Assembly (NCBI GenBank): GCA_029239455.1
Contig: JAQZAX010000003.1
Coordinates: forward strand, 1 to 40,196
Reading direction: 5' to 3'
From: Anaerocolumna sp.
Lineage (GTDB): Bacteria; Bacillota; Clostridia; Lachnospirales; Lachnospiraceae
DNA: 40,196 nt
Position numbers and translations under genes: made by a program. This document shows positions 10,300 through 18,733 of this stretch, one piece after another. Every line of letters begins with the position of its first letter. Position 1 is the stretch's first letter. The notes under the pieces are model-generated. The model saw only the letters and a list, made by a program, of their open reading frames with translations, searched no databases and was not told where the DNA came from.

Positions 10300-11571
10300 A
10301 TGGCTACATTACAGGAGGCAGTCAGTTATTTTAAAAACAATAAGGGATATGACCGGCTATTTCTAGGCATTCAGGACAAATATGCTTCTCTTGGATTAAT
10401 GGGAGGAAGTGTAACCTTAGCAGATTTAAGAGCAGAGGAACGTGAAGTCTTAGAAGGTTTATTTCACAGAAGTTTTCGAAGTCAGCAATCAGCTAGTGTT
10501 TCAATTGTCAAACTTGAGAAAGCACTAAAGACCACAAAGTTTGGTGAATTTACCTTAAAGGAGATTGTGGAGGGTTATTTCGTGGGAACTTTATCTGCCA
10601 ATAGGGAGCTACGGGAAAGGGCAAAAGAGCGCCAGGAACATTTTTTTAATTCAGTTATTAGAGAAAGTGGCTCTAGTATTGGAATTAAGTGGCTAAGTGA
10701 TATCTTTCAATCAAGAGAAGTACCCTATAAGACCCTATTGCACAGATATCATACAGACCATTCCTCCCTACGCAGCGATTTACTAAAAGTTATGAAAGCC
10801 CTTGACTGTCTGCCTGTGTATGTGGATAAAGTAAAAAGATTACCTGTATTTGCGGCAGAGATAAGTGGCAACCCTCACTATTTAGATGAAGGTAGCGATG
10901 GGGATAGGCTTTTTACTTACGCTCTATGTAAAATATGGAATGTGCCATATCAAGACGTCAGTATTGCAGAACAAAAAGCGGAATTGCTATATAAAGCCGG
11001 TATCCTAAAAGATGAATTGTCAAATTACACAGTATGCTACAATATCAAGGCATGGAAGAAAGACAATTCTCTCCACGAAGGAATCGAGGGATTTCGTACG
11101 AGTAAGGAAACAGTCATATTTACCATAGAAACCATAAAAAACTTAAGCAAAGTTGAAGGGTTACACAATCTTATTTATGTTGTGGAGAATCCTTCCGTAT
11201 TTGGCAGTATGAAAGACTCACATCAGTTTGAGGATGCCTCACTGATGTGCACTAACGGGAATCTACGGTTAGCTTCCCTGCTTACATTGGATTTGCTGGC
11301 CAAAAGCAACACTAACATATATTATGCGGGAGATTTTGACCCGGAAGGAATCTTAATTGCAGCAAAGTTGAAAAACCGCTATAAGGACCTTCTTACTTTA
11401 TGGCATTACACCGTAGATGATTATAAGCTGGCATTATCAAATGAGCACATCGATGACAAACGTCTACATAAACTAGACAAAGTTGAGTGCGAAGAGTTAA
11501 AAGATACAATAGCGCTGATGAAGGAACTAAAGAGGGCTGGATATCAGGAGAATATGATTTCTTTATTTTAG
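10300..11571 (+). CDS. jetD: Wadjet type II JetD-like Toprim nuclease subunit (TIGR02679/DUF2399 family)
   Basis: IYVVENPSVFG and NIYYAGDFDPEGILIAAKL (Toprim-like acidic motifs); last gene of the operon; stop TAG uses the first G of repeat copy 3. Confidence 0.87.
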   Translation: MATLQEAVSYFKNNKGYDRLFLGIQDKYASLGLMGGSVTLADLRAEEREVLEGLFHRSFRSQQSASVSIVKLEKALKTTKFGEFTLKEIVEGYFVGTLSANRELRERAKERQEHFFNSVIRESGSSIGIKWLSDIFQSREVPYKTLLHRYHTDHSSLRSDLLKVMKALDCLPVYVDKVKRLPVFAAEISGNPHYLDEGSDGDRLFTYALCKIWNVPYQDVSIAEQKAELLYKAGILKDELSNYTVCYNIKAWKKDNSLHEGIEGFRTSKETVIFTIETIKNLSKVEGLHNLIYVVENPSVFGSMKDSHQFEDASLMCTNGNLRLASLLTLDLLAKSNTNIYYAGDFDPEGILIAAKLKNRYKDLLTLWHYTVDDYKLALSNEHIDDKRLHKLDKVECEELKDTIALMKELKRAGYQENMISLF

Positions 11572-11645
11572 GTGTCAGGCACCGTGAACAAAGTATGAAC
11601 AAACACTCCGTGTTTGTTCATACTTTGTTCATGGTGCCTGACACC
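11571..11645. repeat. palindromic hairpin element, copy 3 (type B)
   Basis: GGTGTCAGGCACCGTGAACAAAGTATGAACAAACACTCCGTGTTTGTTCATACTTTGTTCATGGTGCCTGACACC. Confidence 0.95.
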
Positions 11646-11656
11646 TATTGCAGTCT

Positions 11657-11685
11657 TTGCAATTATATGCTAAAGTTACTATTAT
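11657..11685 (+). promoter_or_regulatory. candidate promoter for the GGDEF gene
   Basis: TTGCAA, 17-nt spacer, TATTAT; begins 11 nt after repeat copy 3. Confidence 0.4.
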
Positions 11686-11739
11686 TACTTTAATTTAGTG
11701 CATTAATTTGAAATATCTACCCAGGAGAAATTAGTTAGT

Positions 11740-13395
11740 ATGAATACAAATAAGAAGAAAAGCCTTTTTTTATACATAATGGTGGTGTTCGTAATTGTTA
11801 TTATAGGTATATTTGCCTTCCTAATTCCAACGGAGAATTTAAGAATAGGCAGGGGTCGGGTATATGACTTAAATAGTGGCTGGAGGATAGAGTATCAGGG
11901 AGTGGTCATGAATGATGTAACACTTCCCACCAAAATAGAGGTAGCACCTAAGGAAATATATTTTGCAAGTTATGTATTTGAGGAAGAGCTACCAGAATCT
12001 ACGACTTTGCGGATCCGGTCTTCCATGCAATCAATCAGAATAACTCTTGATGGAGAAGAAATTTTTACTACGGAGAAGCCGGCGGACGGAACTTTACATA
12101 GCCCTGAAGCAAGCGTGTGGTATTTCATCCCACTGCCCTCTGGCGTAAAAGGCGAAACGCTCACCATGGAGATTTCCTCAACGATGGAAGGATTTTCAGG
12201 TATTGTGAACCCAGTGTATTATGGAGAAAGTCAAGCCTTGCATTTTGATTTGTTTAAGACCAATAGAGTAGGCTTCCTGAGTTCCGTAATTATACTGCTC
12301 CTTGGGATACTCTCAATTATTATGTCATTCTTCCTATTTAACATGGGAGACAATCGGCTATTTTATCTGGGGCTATTCGCTGTCACAGTAAGTATCTGGA
12401 TTATGGCGGAAGCGAAGCTATTGCAGTTTTTCACTGGTAATCGGTTTGTGCTTGGCGGTATCAGCTACATGATGGTTGCTCTGATGCCAATACCTTTGTA
12501 CTTATATATCCGAGATGCGGTAATAACCAAAAAGAAAAAATTAATAACTGGTTTTGCCGTAATTTTATTCCTTGATTTTGTGGCAAACATAATTCTTCAA
12601 GTTACTGGTATCGTTGGATTTCTTCCATCACTTTCGGTGACCAATGGAATAATTTTATTGACAGCAGCGGTTGTAGTCTATCTTTTATTTCGGGAAGTAC
12701 ACCGGGATAATAACATAGAAGCAAAACATTTCCTATTAAAACTTTCTTTATTTTTAGTATTAGCTGTATTTGAAATTATACAGTTTTTTAGCCAGAACTA
12801 TGCAGATATATCTAAGTATTCCAGAGTGGGTATTATTGTATTCTATTGTCTTTTAATATACGATACAATACATTATATTGATGAATTAATAGTAAAAGAA
12901 AATGAAGCTAAATTCTATCACAAACTTGCATTTAAAGATATACTTACCGGTAGTGATAACCGAACAAGCTTTAATAAAGATTTAGAAGTACTGCTTTATG
13001 GGAAGGATAAGAAGGCATTTCGCCTGATGTTATTGGACATTAACAATCTGAAAATGATCAATGATCAATTTGGACATCAGGAAGGCGATAGGGCAATCAT
13101 TAAATGTTATCAGAGTTTATCGGATGCTTTTCATAAGATAGGCAGGTGTTATCGGCTGGGTGGAGATGAATATGCCTGCATTATGAAGAACACAGATAGC
13201 AAGACATACGAACAGGCCTATCACCTTATTGGGGAGCAACTCAAACAGGAAAGTATGAGGCTGCCCTACAGCTTAGAGATTGCAGCTGGCAGCGCAATAT
13301 ACTCCCATGATTGTAATTATAATGATTTTTATAACCGTGTAGACCAATTGATGTACGAAGATAAAAGGAATAAAAAAAGGTGTCAGGCACCGTGA
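11740..13395 (+). CDS. membrane diguanylate cyclase (7TM sensor plus GGDEF)
   Basis: extracellular sensor-like N-terminus, multiple TM helices, C-terminal DILTGSDNRTSF...RLGGDEYACIM; terminal RCQAP and stop TGA come from repeat copy 4. Confidence 0.85.
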   Translation: MNTNKKKSLFLYIMVVFVIVIIGIFAFLIPTENLRIGRGRVYDLNSGWRIEYQGVVMNDVTLPTKIEVAPKEIYFASYVFEEELPESTTLRIRSSMQSIRITLDGEEIFTTEKPADGTLHSPEASVWYFIPLPSGVKGETLTMEISSTMEGFSGIVNPVYYGESQALHFDLFKTNRVGFLSSVIILLLGILSIIMSFFLFNMGDNRLFYLGLFAVTVSIWIMAEAKLLQFFTGNRFVLGGISYMMVALMPIPLYLYIRDAVITKKKKLITGFAVILFLDFVANIILQVTGIVGFLPSLSVTNGIILLTAAVVVYLLFREVHRDNNIEAKHFLLKLSLFLVLAVFEIIQFFSQNYADISKYSRVGIIVFYCLLIYDTIHYIDELIVKENEAKFYHKLAFKDILTGSDNRTSFNKDLEVLLYGKDKKAFRLMLLDINNLKMINDQFGHQEGDRAIIKCYQSLSDAFHKIGRCYRLGGDEYACIMKNTDSKTYEQAYHLIGEQLKQESMRLPYSLEIAAGSAIYSHDCNYNDFYNRVDQLMYEDKRNKKRCQAP

Positions 13396-13453
13396 ACAAA
13401 ATATGAACAGATGCATGGCATCTGTTCATATTTTGTTCATGGTGCCTGACACC
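13379..13453. repeat. palindromic hairpin element, copy 4 (type B)
   Basis: GGTGTCAGGCACCGTGAACAAAATATGAACAGATGCATGGCATCTGTTCATATTTTGTTCATGGTGCCTGACACC between convergent genes. Confidence 0.95.
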
Positions 13454-14644
13454 TTATTCTATTATTTCCATTACATCCTGACGCATACTAAGTGGGACAT
13501 CTTTTGTAGGCTGACCTAGTCGGAGCAGCATTTGAATCGTACTTCCATCCATGGCATAATCCTTATGAATGGAGGTGTATGGGAGATTCATTTCTGGATA
13601 TTCTTCCAGTGGCTGGCTAAGGGGCTGCATTACAACTCCAAGTTTGTGCGCAGTTAATACTAAATTACTATAAATCATCCCACTCTCCACCTGACTAATT
13701 CTGCTATTATCCTTAGTAAATATCATTGCATAGGCTGCCGTATTGTCTACAGAGGTCTGCGTAGACTTAATAAAATTAGTAGTAGCTGCCTCACCGGAAT
13801 TCATAGATGGAAACAGAGTGACCAGGCCTTGAATTATGTGGCGCATAATTCCACTCGTCCCCTGCCCTTCTACGGAGAAACCATAACGGTATTGATTTTT
13901 CTTGAATTCATTAGAACGGAATATAACTTCTGTTTCCTCCATTACTCTATCCGTATTCGCCTCAATGGTAACGCTGTCCATAATATATGTCTTAAGTTTT
14001 GCAATATTGGATGAATCTTGAAATATTTTAACTATTATGCCTGTATTTTTGCTTACAGCCTCCAATTCACTTACCTGCTCCATAGTCAATTGCTCGGGTT
14101 TATACGGAGAACGGTTAGTATCGGGCATAAACAGGTAATCATAAAGAGGGTCTTGTTGCGGAGAGGCTTTCGTAAGTGTAACTTTGGCTACTGGTGTGGA
14201 TTGCATGCTTTTTATAAGATCTGTCTCATCAAAAACGCCTTGGGGAAATAATTCCACTGATGCCGGATAACCCAAATAATTTCCTGCAATTTTAACATAT
14301 TCTAAAAATGCACCTTGGGTCACCATCATTTGCCTGGAAAATGGATCCACTTCCCCCGTCATACGATTACTGTCACTATACAGATAGAAAACCATTGGAT
14401 TTTCCTTATCCAGCTTTATCATCCACGGCTGCATATTATGCCCATTTCCCGCCAGCAGACCATGAGCCGCCAACTGAATTCTTGGATCTTCAAATTGTAA
14501 AGCATAATCTTTCTCCCATGGCTCTAAGTATTCCTGTTTCTCAAATACACCACTTATAAGCAGAAGACTTGCAAATGTAAGTATAATTAAAGAACCTATA
14601 CTTAATAAGATAATTAACATAGTTTTTTTCACCACTTTCTTCAT
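13454..14644 (-). CDS. membrane-anchored nitroreductase-like (Acg-type) protein
   Basis: AAHGLLAGNGHNMQPWMIKLDKEN... flavin-binding nitroreductase-like pattern; N-terminal TM; stop TAA directly abuts repeat copy 4. Confidence 0.7.
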   Translation of the reverse strand: MKKVVKKTMLIILLSIGSLIILTFASLLLISGVFEKQEYLEPWEKDYALQFEDPRIQLAAHGLLAGNGHNMQPWMIKLDKENPMVFYLYSDSNRMTGEVDPFSRQMMVTQGAFLEYVKIAGNYLGYPASVELFPQGVFDETDLIKSMQSTPVAKVTLTKASPQQDPLYDYLFMPDTNRSPYKPEQLTMEQVSELEAVSKNTGIIVKIFQDSSNIAKLKTYIMDSVTIEANTDRVMEETEVIFRSNEFKKNQYRYGFSVEGQGTSGIMRHIIQGLVTLFPSMNSGEAATTNFIKSTQTSVDNTAAYAMIFTKDNSRISQVESGMIYSNLVLTAHKLGVVMQPLSQPLEEYPEMNLPYTSIHKDYAMDGSTIQMLLRLGQPTKDVPLSMRQDVMEIIE

Positions 14645-15309
14645 TAATAAATGCCTCCTTTTTTAGTTTGCAATGATTGGATAATCAACTCAAAAGCTCC
14701 TGATATGAAATCTTCCTGATTTATTTCATGATAGCTTTCAAGATAAATCTTCTTTTTCCTTGAAGTATTAAAAACGCCAAGCATACAAGCCCATAAAATT
14801 AAAGCAGTTTTATTTACCGAAATGCTGCTGTTTATTGTGCCTTCTGCAATGCCCCGAGTAAGTGAGCGTTCCAAATACATTAGAATCTCTTCGCCCAAAG
14901 CATAACATTCATCTCGGGATTGGTCCGGAATTGTATTTTGAAAATCATACACACTATTTTCATACTCCATAATAGTCCAAAAATAATCAGAATAATCAAT
15001 ACTAAAATGGTAAAAAGTTAACGCTATCTGTTTTATCTCATCAATAGCGTTATCCTTTGCTTCCATTTCCATATTGGATTTTAGCATAGATAGCAACAAT
15101 CTGTATCCTCGTATCATAATCTCGAAGTAAATCTGTTCTTTACTGCTAAAATACACATAAATTGTTCGCTTACTAAATTCCGCCTTTTTGGCGACATCAT
15201 CCATAGTTGAGTTTCCATACCCCCTTTCAAAGAAAATACTTTCTGCAGCATCTATAATATCATTCCTGCGAATATTCATTTCTTTTTCTTTACGTTCTTT
15301 ACTTCCCAT
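14644..15309 (-). CDS. TetR-family transcriptional regulator
   Basis: NIRRNDIIDAAESIFFERGYGNSTMDDVAKKAEFSKRTIYVYFSSKEQIYFEI; GGAGG upstream of ATG at 15309; ORF track opens at 15363. Confidence 0.88.
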   Translation of the reverse strand: MGSKERKEKEMNIRRNDIIDAAESIFFERGYGNSTMDDVAKKAEFSKRTIYVYFSSKEQIYFEIMIRGYRLLLSMLKSNMEMEAKDNAIDEIKQIALTFYHFSIDYSDYFWTIMEYENSVYDFQNTIPDQSRDECYALGEEILMYLERSLTRGIAEGTINSSISVNKTALILWACMLGVFNTSRKKKIYLESYHEINQEDFISGAFELIIQSLQTKKGGIY

Positions 15310-15334
15310 CCTTTTTACCTCCAAAACACAATGT

Positions 15335-15348
15335 TTCACTATAGTGAA
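15335..15348. promoter_or_regulatory. candidate TetR autoregulatory operator
   Basis: perfect 14-bp palindrome TTCACTATAGTGAA between the minus-strand promoter and the tetR start. Confidence 0.6.
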
Positions 15349-15363
15349 TATGATTACACTCAC

Positions 15364-15392
15364 AGTTTACTATGATGTATTTCGTTTGTCAA
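15364..15392 (-). promoter_or_regulatory. candidate promoter for the tetR/nitroreductase pair
   Basis: minus strand TTGACA, 17-nt spacer, TAAACT. Confidence 0.6.
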
Positions 15393-15400
15393 TATAAAAA

Positions 15401-15475
15401 GGTGTCAGGCACCGTGAACAAAATATGAACAGATGCATGGCATCTGTTCATATTTTGTTCACGGTGCCTGACACC
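15401..15475. repeat. palindromic hairpin element, copy 5 (type B)
   Basis: GGTGTCAGGCACCGTGAACAAAATATGAACAGATGCATGGCATCTGTTCATATTTTGTTCACGGTGCCTGACACC; one base different from copy 4; lies between divergent genes. Confidence 0.95.
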
Positions 15476-15560
15476 CCCCTATATACATATTAGTCAAATT
15501 GTGGTAGAATACATTTATTCAAAAAAATTATACTAAGGAAGTGAATGTGATTACTTTACC

Positions 15561-16685
15561 ATGATAAATAAAATAACAACACAAATGGAACAAAATATGA
15601 CGGAGGAAGAGTTGTTATCTCTAAAGTTTTCTATCATCGCAAATGCATTTGTAGATACAAAGAATCTAAATAAAAATGAATTCTTCAGCCGTGTTTTTGA
15701 AACAGTATTTCTATTAATTCCCGAGGCGCAGAAAGGTTCTTTCTATGAACTGGATGGTGACATTTTTCGACCTGTATTTGGAAAGGGTTATGATATGGAT
15801 TTACTAAGAGAGCTGGCCTTTAGTAAAGATGAAGCCTTTATCGACTATTACAGCCCGTTAACTCAGGAGATTGATGCATATCAGGTAAATATTAATAAGC
15901 GTGATGATAGTTTATTTTCTGAAAGACAAATTACTATATTTAAACAGCTTGACACCTATTCGGACTTCGCTTCTCTTTATGCTCCGATTAAATTAGATGA
16001 TGTAAAAATAGGACTTTTGTGTCTTGAGAATTTTGATAAAAAGATGTTTTCTGAGACTTCGAGACTGGTATTAAAAATATTTGCAAGGTTAATATCAAAC
16101 TTTTACTCTTATAAAGTTTATCAGGAACTAGAAAGTAAAAGGTATAAAGACATCATAGATGCTTTAGTCTCTGCCATAGAAATTAAAGATGTTTATACAG
16201 AAGGACATGCGAAGAGGGTATCTGAAATCAGCATAAAAATTGCCCAAGTCATGGATATTCCGGCGGGCAGATTCAGAACCATTGAGATTGCCGCAATCTT
16301 ACATGACATTGGTAAGATTGGCACACCAACAGAAATACTGAATAAGACTTCAAGTTTGACAGAGGAAGAATTTGAAATTATTAAGAGACACCCTCTAGAT
16401 GCCAAGAAAATCTTAGATAAAATTCAGGGCTTTGAAGAAATTTCTGATTTAACCTATCGACATCACGAGTATTTTGATGGATCCGGTTATCCGGAAGGAC
16501 TGTCCGGTGATCAGATTCCAATAGAAGCTCACATTATCCAAGCAGCAGACGCACTGGATGCAATGACGTCTAAAAGAGCTTATCGTGAAGCAATGAGTAT
16601 TGAAACAGCACTAAATATATTTAAAAAAGAAAAAGGGAAACAATTTCATCCCGAAGTAACGGATGCAGTATTAAAGTTGTTTTAA
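15561..16685 (+). CDS. HD-GYP domain phosphodiesterase with N-terminal GAF-like region
   Basis: AILHDIGKIGTPTEIL...HHEYFDGSGYPEGLSGDQIPIEAHIIQAADALDAMTSKRAYR. Confidence 0.9.
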   Translation: MINKITTQMEQNMTEEELLSLKFSIIANAFVDTKNLNKNEFFSRVFETVFLLIPEAQKGSFYELDGDIFRPVFGKGYDMDLLRELAFSKDEAFIDYYSPLTQEIDAYQVNINKRDDSLFSERQITIFKQLDTYSDFASLYAPIKLDDVKIGLLCLENFDKKMFSETSRLVLKIFARLISNFYSYKVYQELESKRYKDIIDALVSAIEIKDVYTEGHAKRVSEISIKIAQVMDIPAGRFRTIEIAAILHDIGKIGTPTEILNKTSSLTEEEFEIIKRHPLDAKKILDKIQGFEEISDLTYRHHEYFDGSGYPEGLSGDQIPIEAHIIQAADALDAMTSKRAYREAMSIETALNIFKKEKGKQFHPEVTDAVLKLF

Positions 16686-16760
16686 GGTGTCAGGCACCAT
16701 GAACAAATTGTGAACGGATATGTAATATCCGTTCATATTTTGTTCATGGTGCCTGACACC
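16686..16760. repeat. palindromic hairpin element, copy 6 (type B)
   Basis: GGTGTCAGGCACCATGAACAAATTGTGAACGGATATGTAATATCCGTTCATATTTTGTTCATGGTGCCTGACACC directly after TAA of the HD-GYP gene; also ends the convergent ORF. Confidence 0.95.
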
Positions 16761-18372
16761 TTAATATACTTATATAGCTTTGCAAAAAAGCCGTAATCTC
16801 CTTTTTGTCCTTGTCGATAGGTGAAATATGTTCCCAAAGTTCGTTAAAATACTCCATAAAAGCCTTGACAATGACAGGCTCTTCTATAGATAAGCGAATT
16901 TCAGTTGGCTTTTTTAATGGATCAAAAGCATGGAGAAATACAGCCTGCCGATCCTTTATAATGAATTTGATGTCATTGTTGATGTCAAATTTATCATTGG
17001 TATGATTTATGATAGCAACATGATAATTATCATAAGTGTTGATAAAATTTATTATATTTTCATAGTATTCTATTAAATCCATAGTTTCCAGATGAACTTT
17101 TTCTATTCCGGAATAGGTATATAGATATAAGTATCTTGTTTGAAATAGTGAATCCATAGCCTCTACAAAATGTATATTCAGAAACTTTTCTCCCTGCAAA
17201 TTAACAATAATGGCATTTAACTGTCTTTTATAAAAATCTACAGATTTTAAGACATCACAAAAAGACATTCCACTCTTTAATAGTAATTTATGGTATAAAT
17301 CTTCCGTGATTAACTCCATACTAAAGCTGCAATTATAGTTCAATTGACGGCCTATCTTTTCTTTCGCTTTAATTACAGCTTCATAATAATTTTCTTTTAT
17401 ATCCTCTGGATAAAATTTAATCAGGCTCTTAGCATGTTTACCAAGAAGTACATTAAAATAATTGGCGTAGACAGTAACGGCTTCTTTATCTTTTAAATAA
17501 ATGCCGCAATTTATCACAGAATTTAAATCAGTTGGAAAACAGGATAATACACCAACTTCTGATATAATATAGATTTCTCGATCTGTCAGAGTATTGTAGT
17601 TATTTAAGTAGTATAAATGCACATTTCCGGTTTTAATAAGTGGCAGAACATAATGAATGAATTTAATAATTCGATCAATATTATGATCAATTCTAAGTAA
17701 GAATACTACCTTCCAATGATTCTTAATTAGATTTAATAACTCATCTCTTATAGAGAATATATTACACTCAGGTTGAATTACTAAATTATAATTATTTGTA
17801 TAAGTAATATAGACAACGTTATTTTTCCCTTGCTCAACTTCTACCGCTTTTTTTAGCAATGCAATACCTGCATTATAGATATTGTCAATTCCATAAACAA
17901 GACTTGCAGAAAAATCTTTGGAACTAGGAAATGTAATATTACATAGATTACTTTTGGAAGAAGAATCTGAATTATTATTCATTTTATTACTCGGCAATTT
18001 GATTTTGTCTTTCGGCGTCCTATTAGCCAATTTATATTCCTGTTCTCTACATTCTTTTGAGTAACCTTGTGCTTCTAGTAATACTTCAATCATCTTATCT
18101 TTATAATGTGCCGGCATAGGACAATCTCCATATAGATTAGAAAAAAAATCATCTAAGAGTCTAATTTGATATGAATTATAGATATTTTTTGAAAAGAATT
18201 CTGCTATATTTTCAATGTAAGAAGAACCATAAGGAGGTATTCTTTTTCCATGTACCCAGTGGTTAATCAGTGAGTTGTCAACATTAATCGATTTTGACAA
18301 TTGACTCATACGAATGTTTAGAGTAGTAAGAAAGAATTTCAAACATTCACCAAATGCTATTTTCTTTATCAT
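16744..18372 (-). CDS. uncharacterised protein with N-terminal HTH-like (XRE/Cro-type) region
   Basis: FFLTTLNIRMSQLSKSINVDNSLINHWVHGKRIPPYGSSYIENIAEFF resembles an HTH; remainder unrecognised; C-terminal RCQAP and stop come from repeat copy 6. Confidence 0.6.
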   Translation of the reverse strand: MIKKIAFGECLKFFLTTLNIRMSQLSKSINVDNSLINHWVHGKRIPPYGSSYIENIAEFFSKNIYNSYQIRLLDDFFSNLYGDCPMPAHYKDKMIEVLLEAQGYSKECREQEYKLANRTPKDKIKLPSNKMNNNSDSSSKSNLCNITFPSSKDFSASLVYGIDNIYNAGIALLKKAVEVEQGKNNVVYITYTNNYNLVIQPECNIFSIRDELLNLIKNHWKVVFLLRIDHNIDRIIKFIHYVLPLIKTGNVHLYYLNNYNTLTDREIYIISEVGVLSCFPTDLNSVINCGIYLKDKEAVTVYANYFNVLLGKHAKSLIKFYPEDIKENYYEAVIKAKEKIGRQLNYNCSFSMELITEDLYHKLLLKSGMSFCDVLKSVDFYKRQLNAIIVNLQGEKFLNIHFVEAMDSLFQTRYLYLYTYSGIEKVHLETMDLIEYYENIINFINTYDNYHVAIINHTNDKFDINNDIKFIIKDRQAVFLHAFDPLKKPTEIRLSIEEPVIVKAFMEYFNELWEHISPIDKDKKEITAFLQSYISILRCQAP

Positions 18373-18733
18373 AGTTATTTCCTTTCATAAGGAACTATCA
18401 AGCCCGTTTCTAACTGTCGCAAATTTAGACACTATGTTTATGCTAGAACCTATCATACTATTTTTATCTTAATGTTACAACTAGACGAGTCCATAAGGTA
18501 AATTATTCTAGTAAAATGTCATAGACGTGTCATTGACAGTTACAAACGGATAGTATAAATACTCCCGTGATTCATCTATAATTGACATTACATATTATAA
18601 TTTGACACATAAGTAAGAAGGGAGGATCATTCTTTTAACTTAATTTTTATTAATAATTATGAATAAATAATAACAATAGGAAAAGAGATGATTAATGCTG
18701 CTAAAGTATTAATTTCACGTGGGAGGAAGAAAT

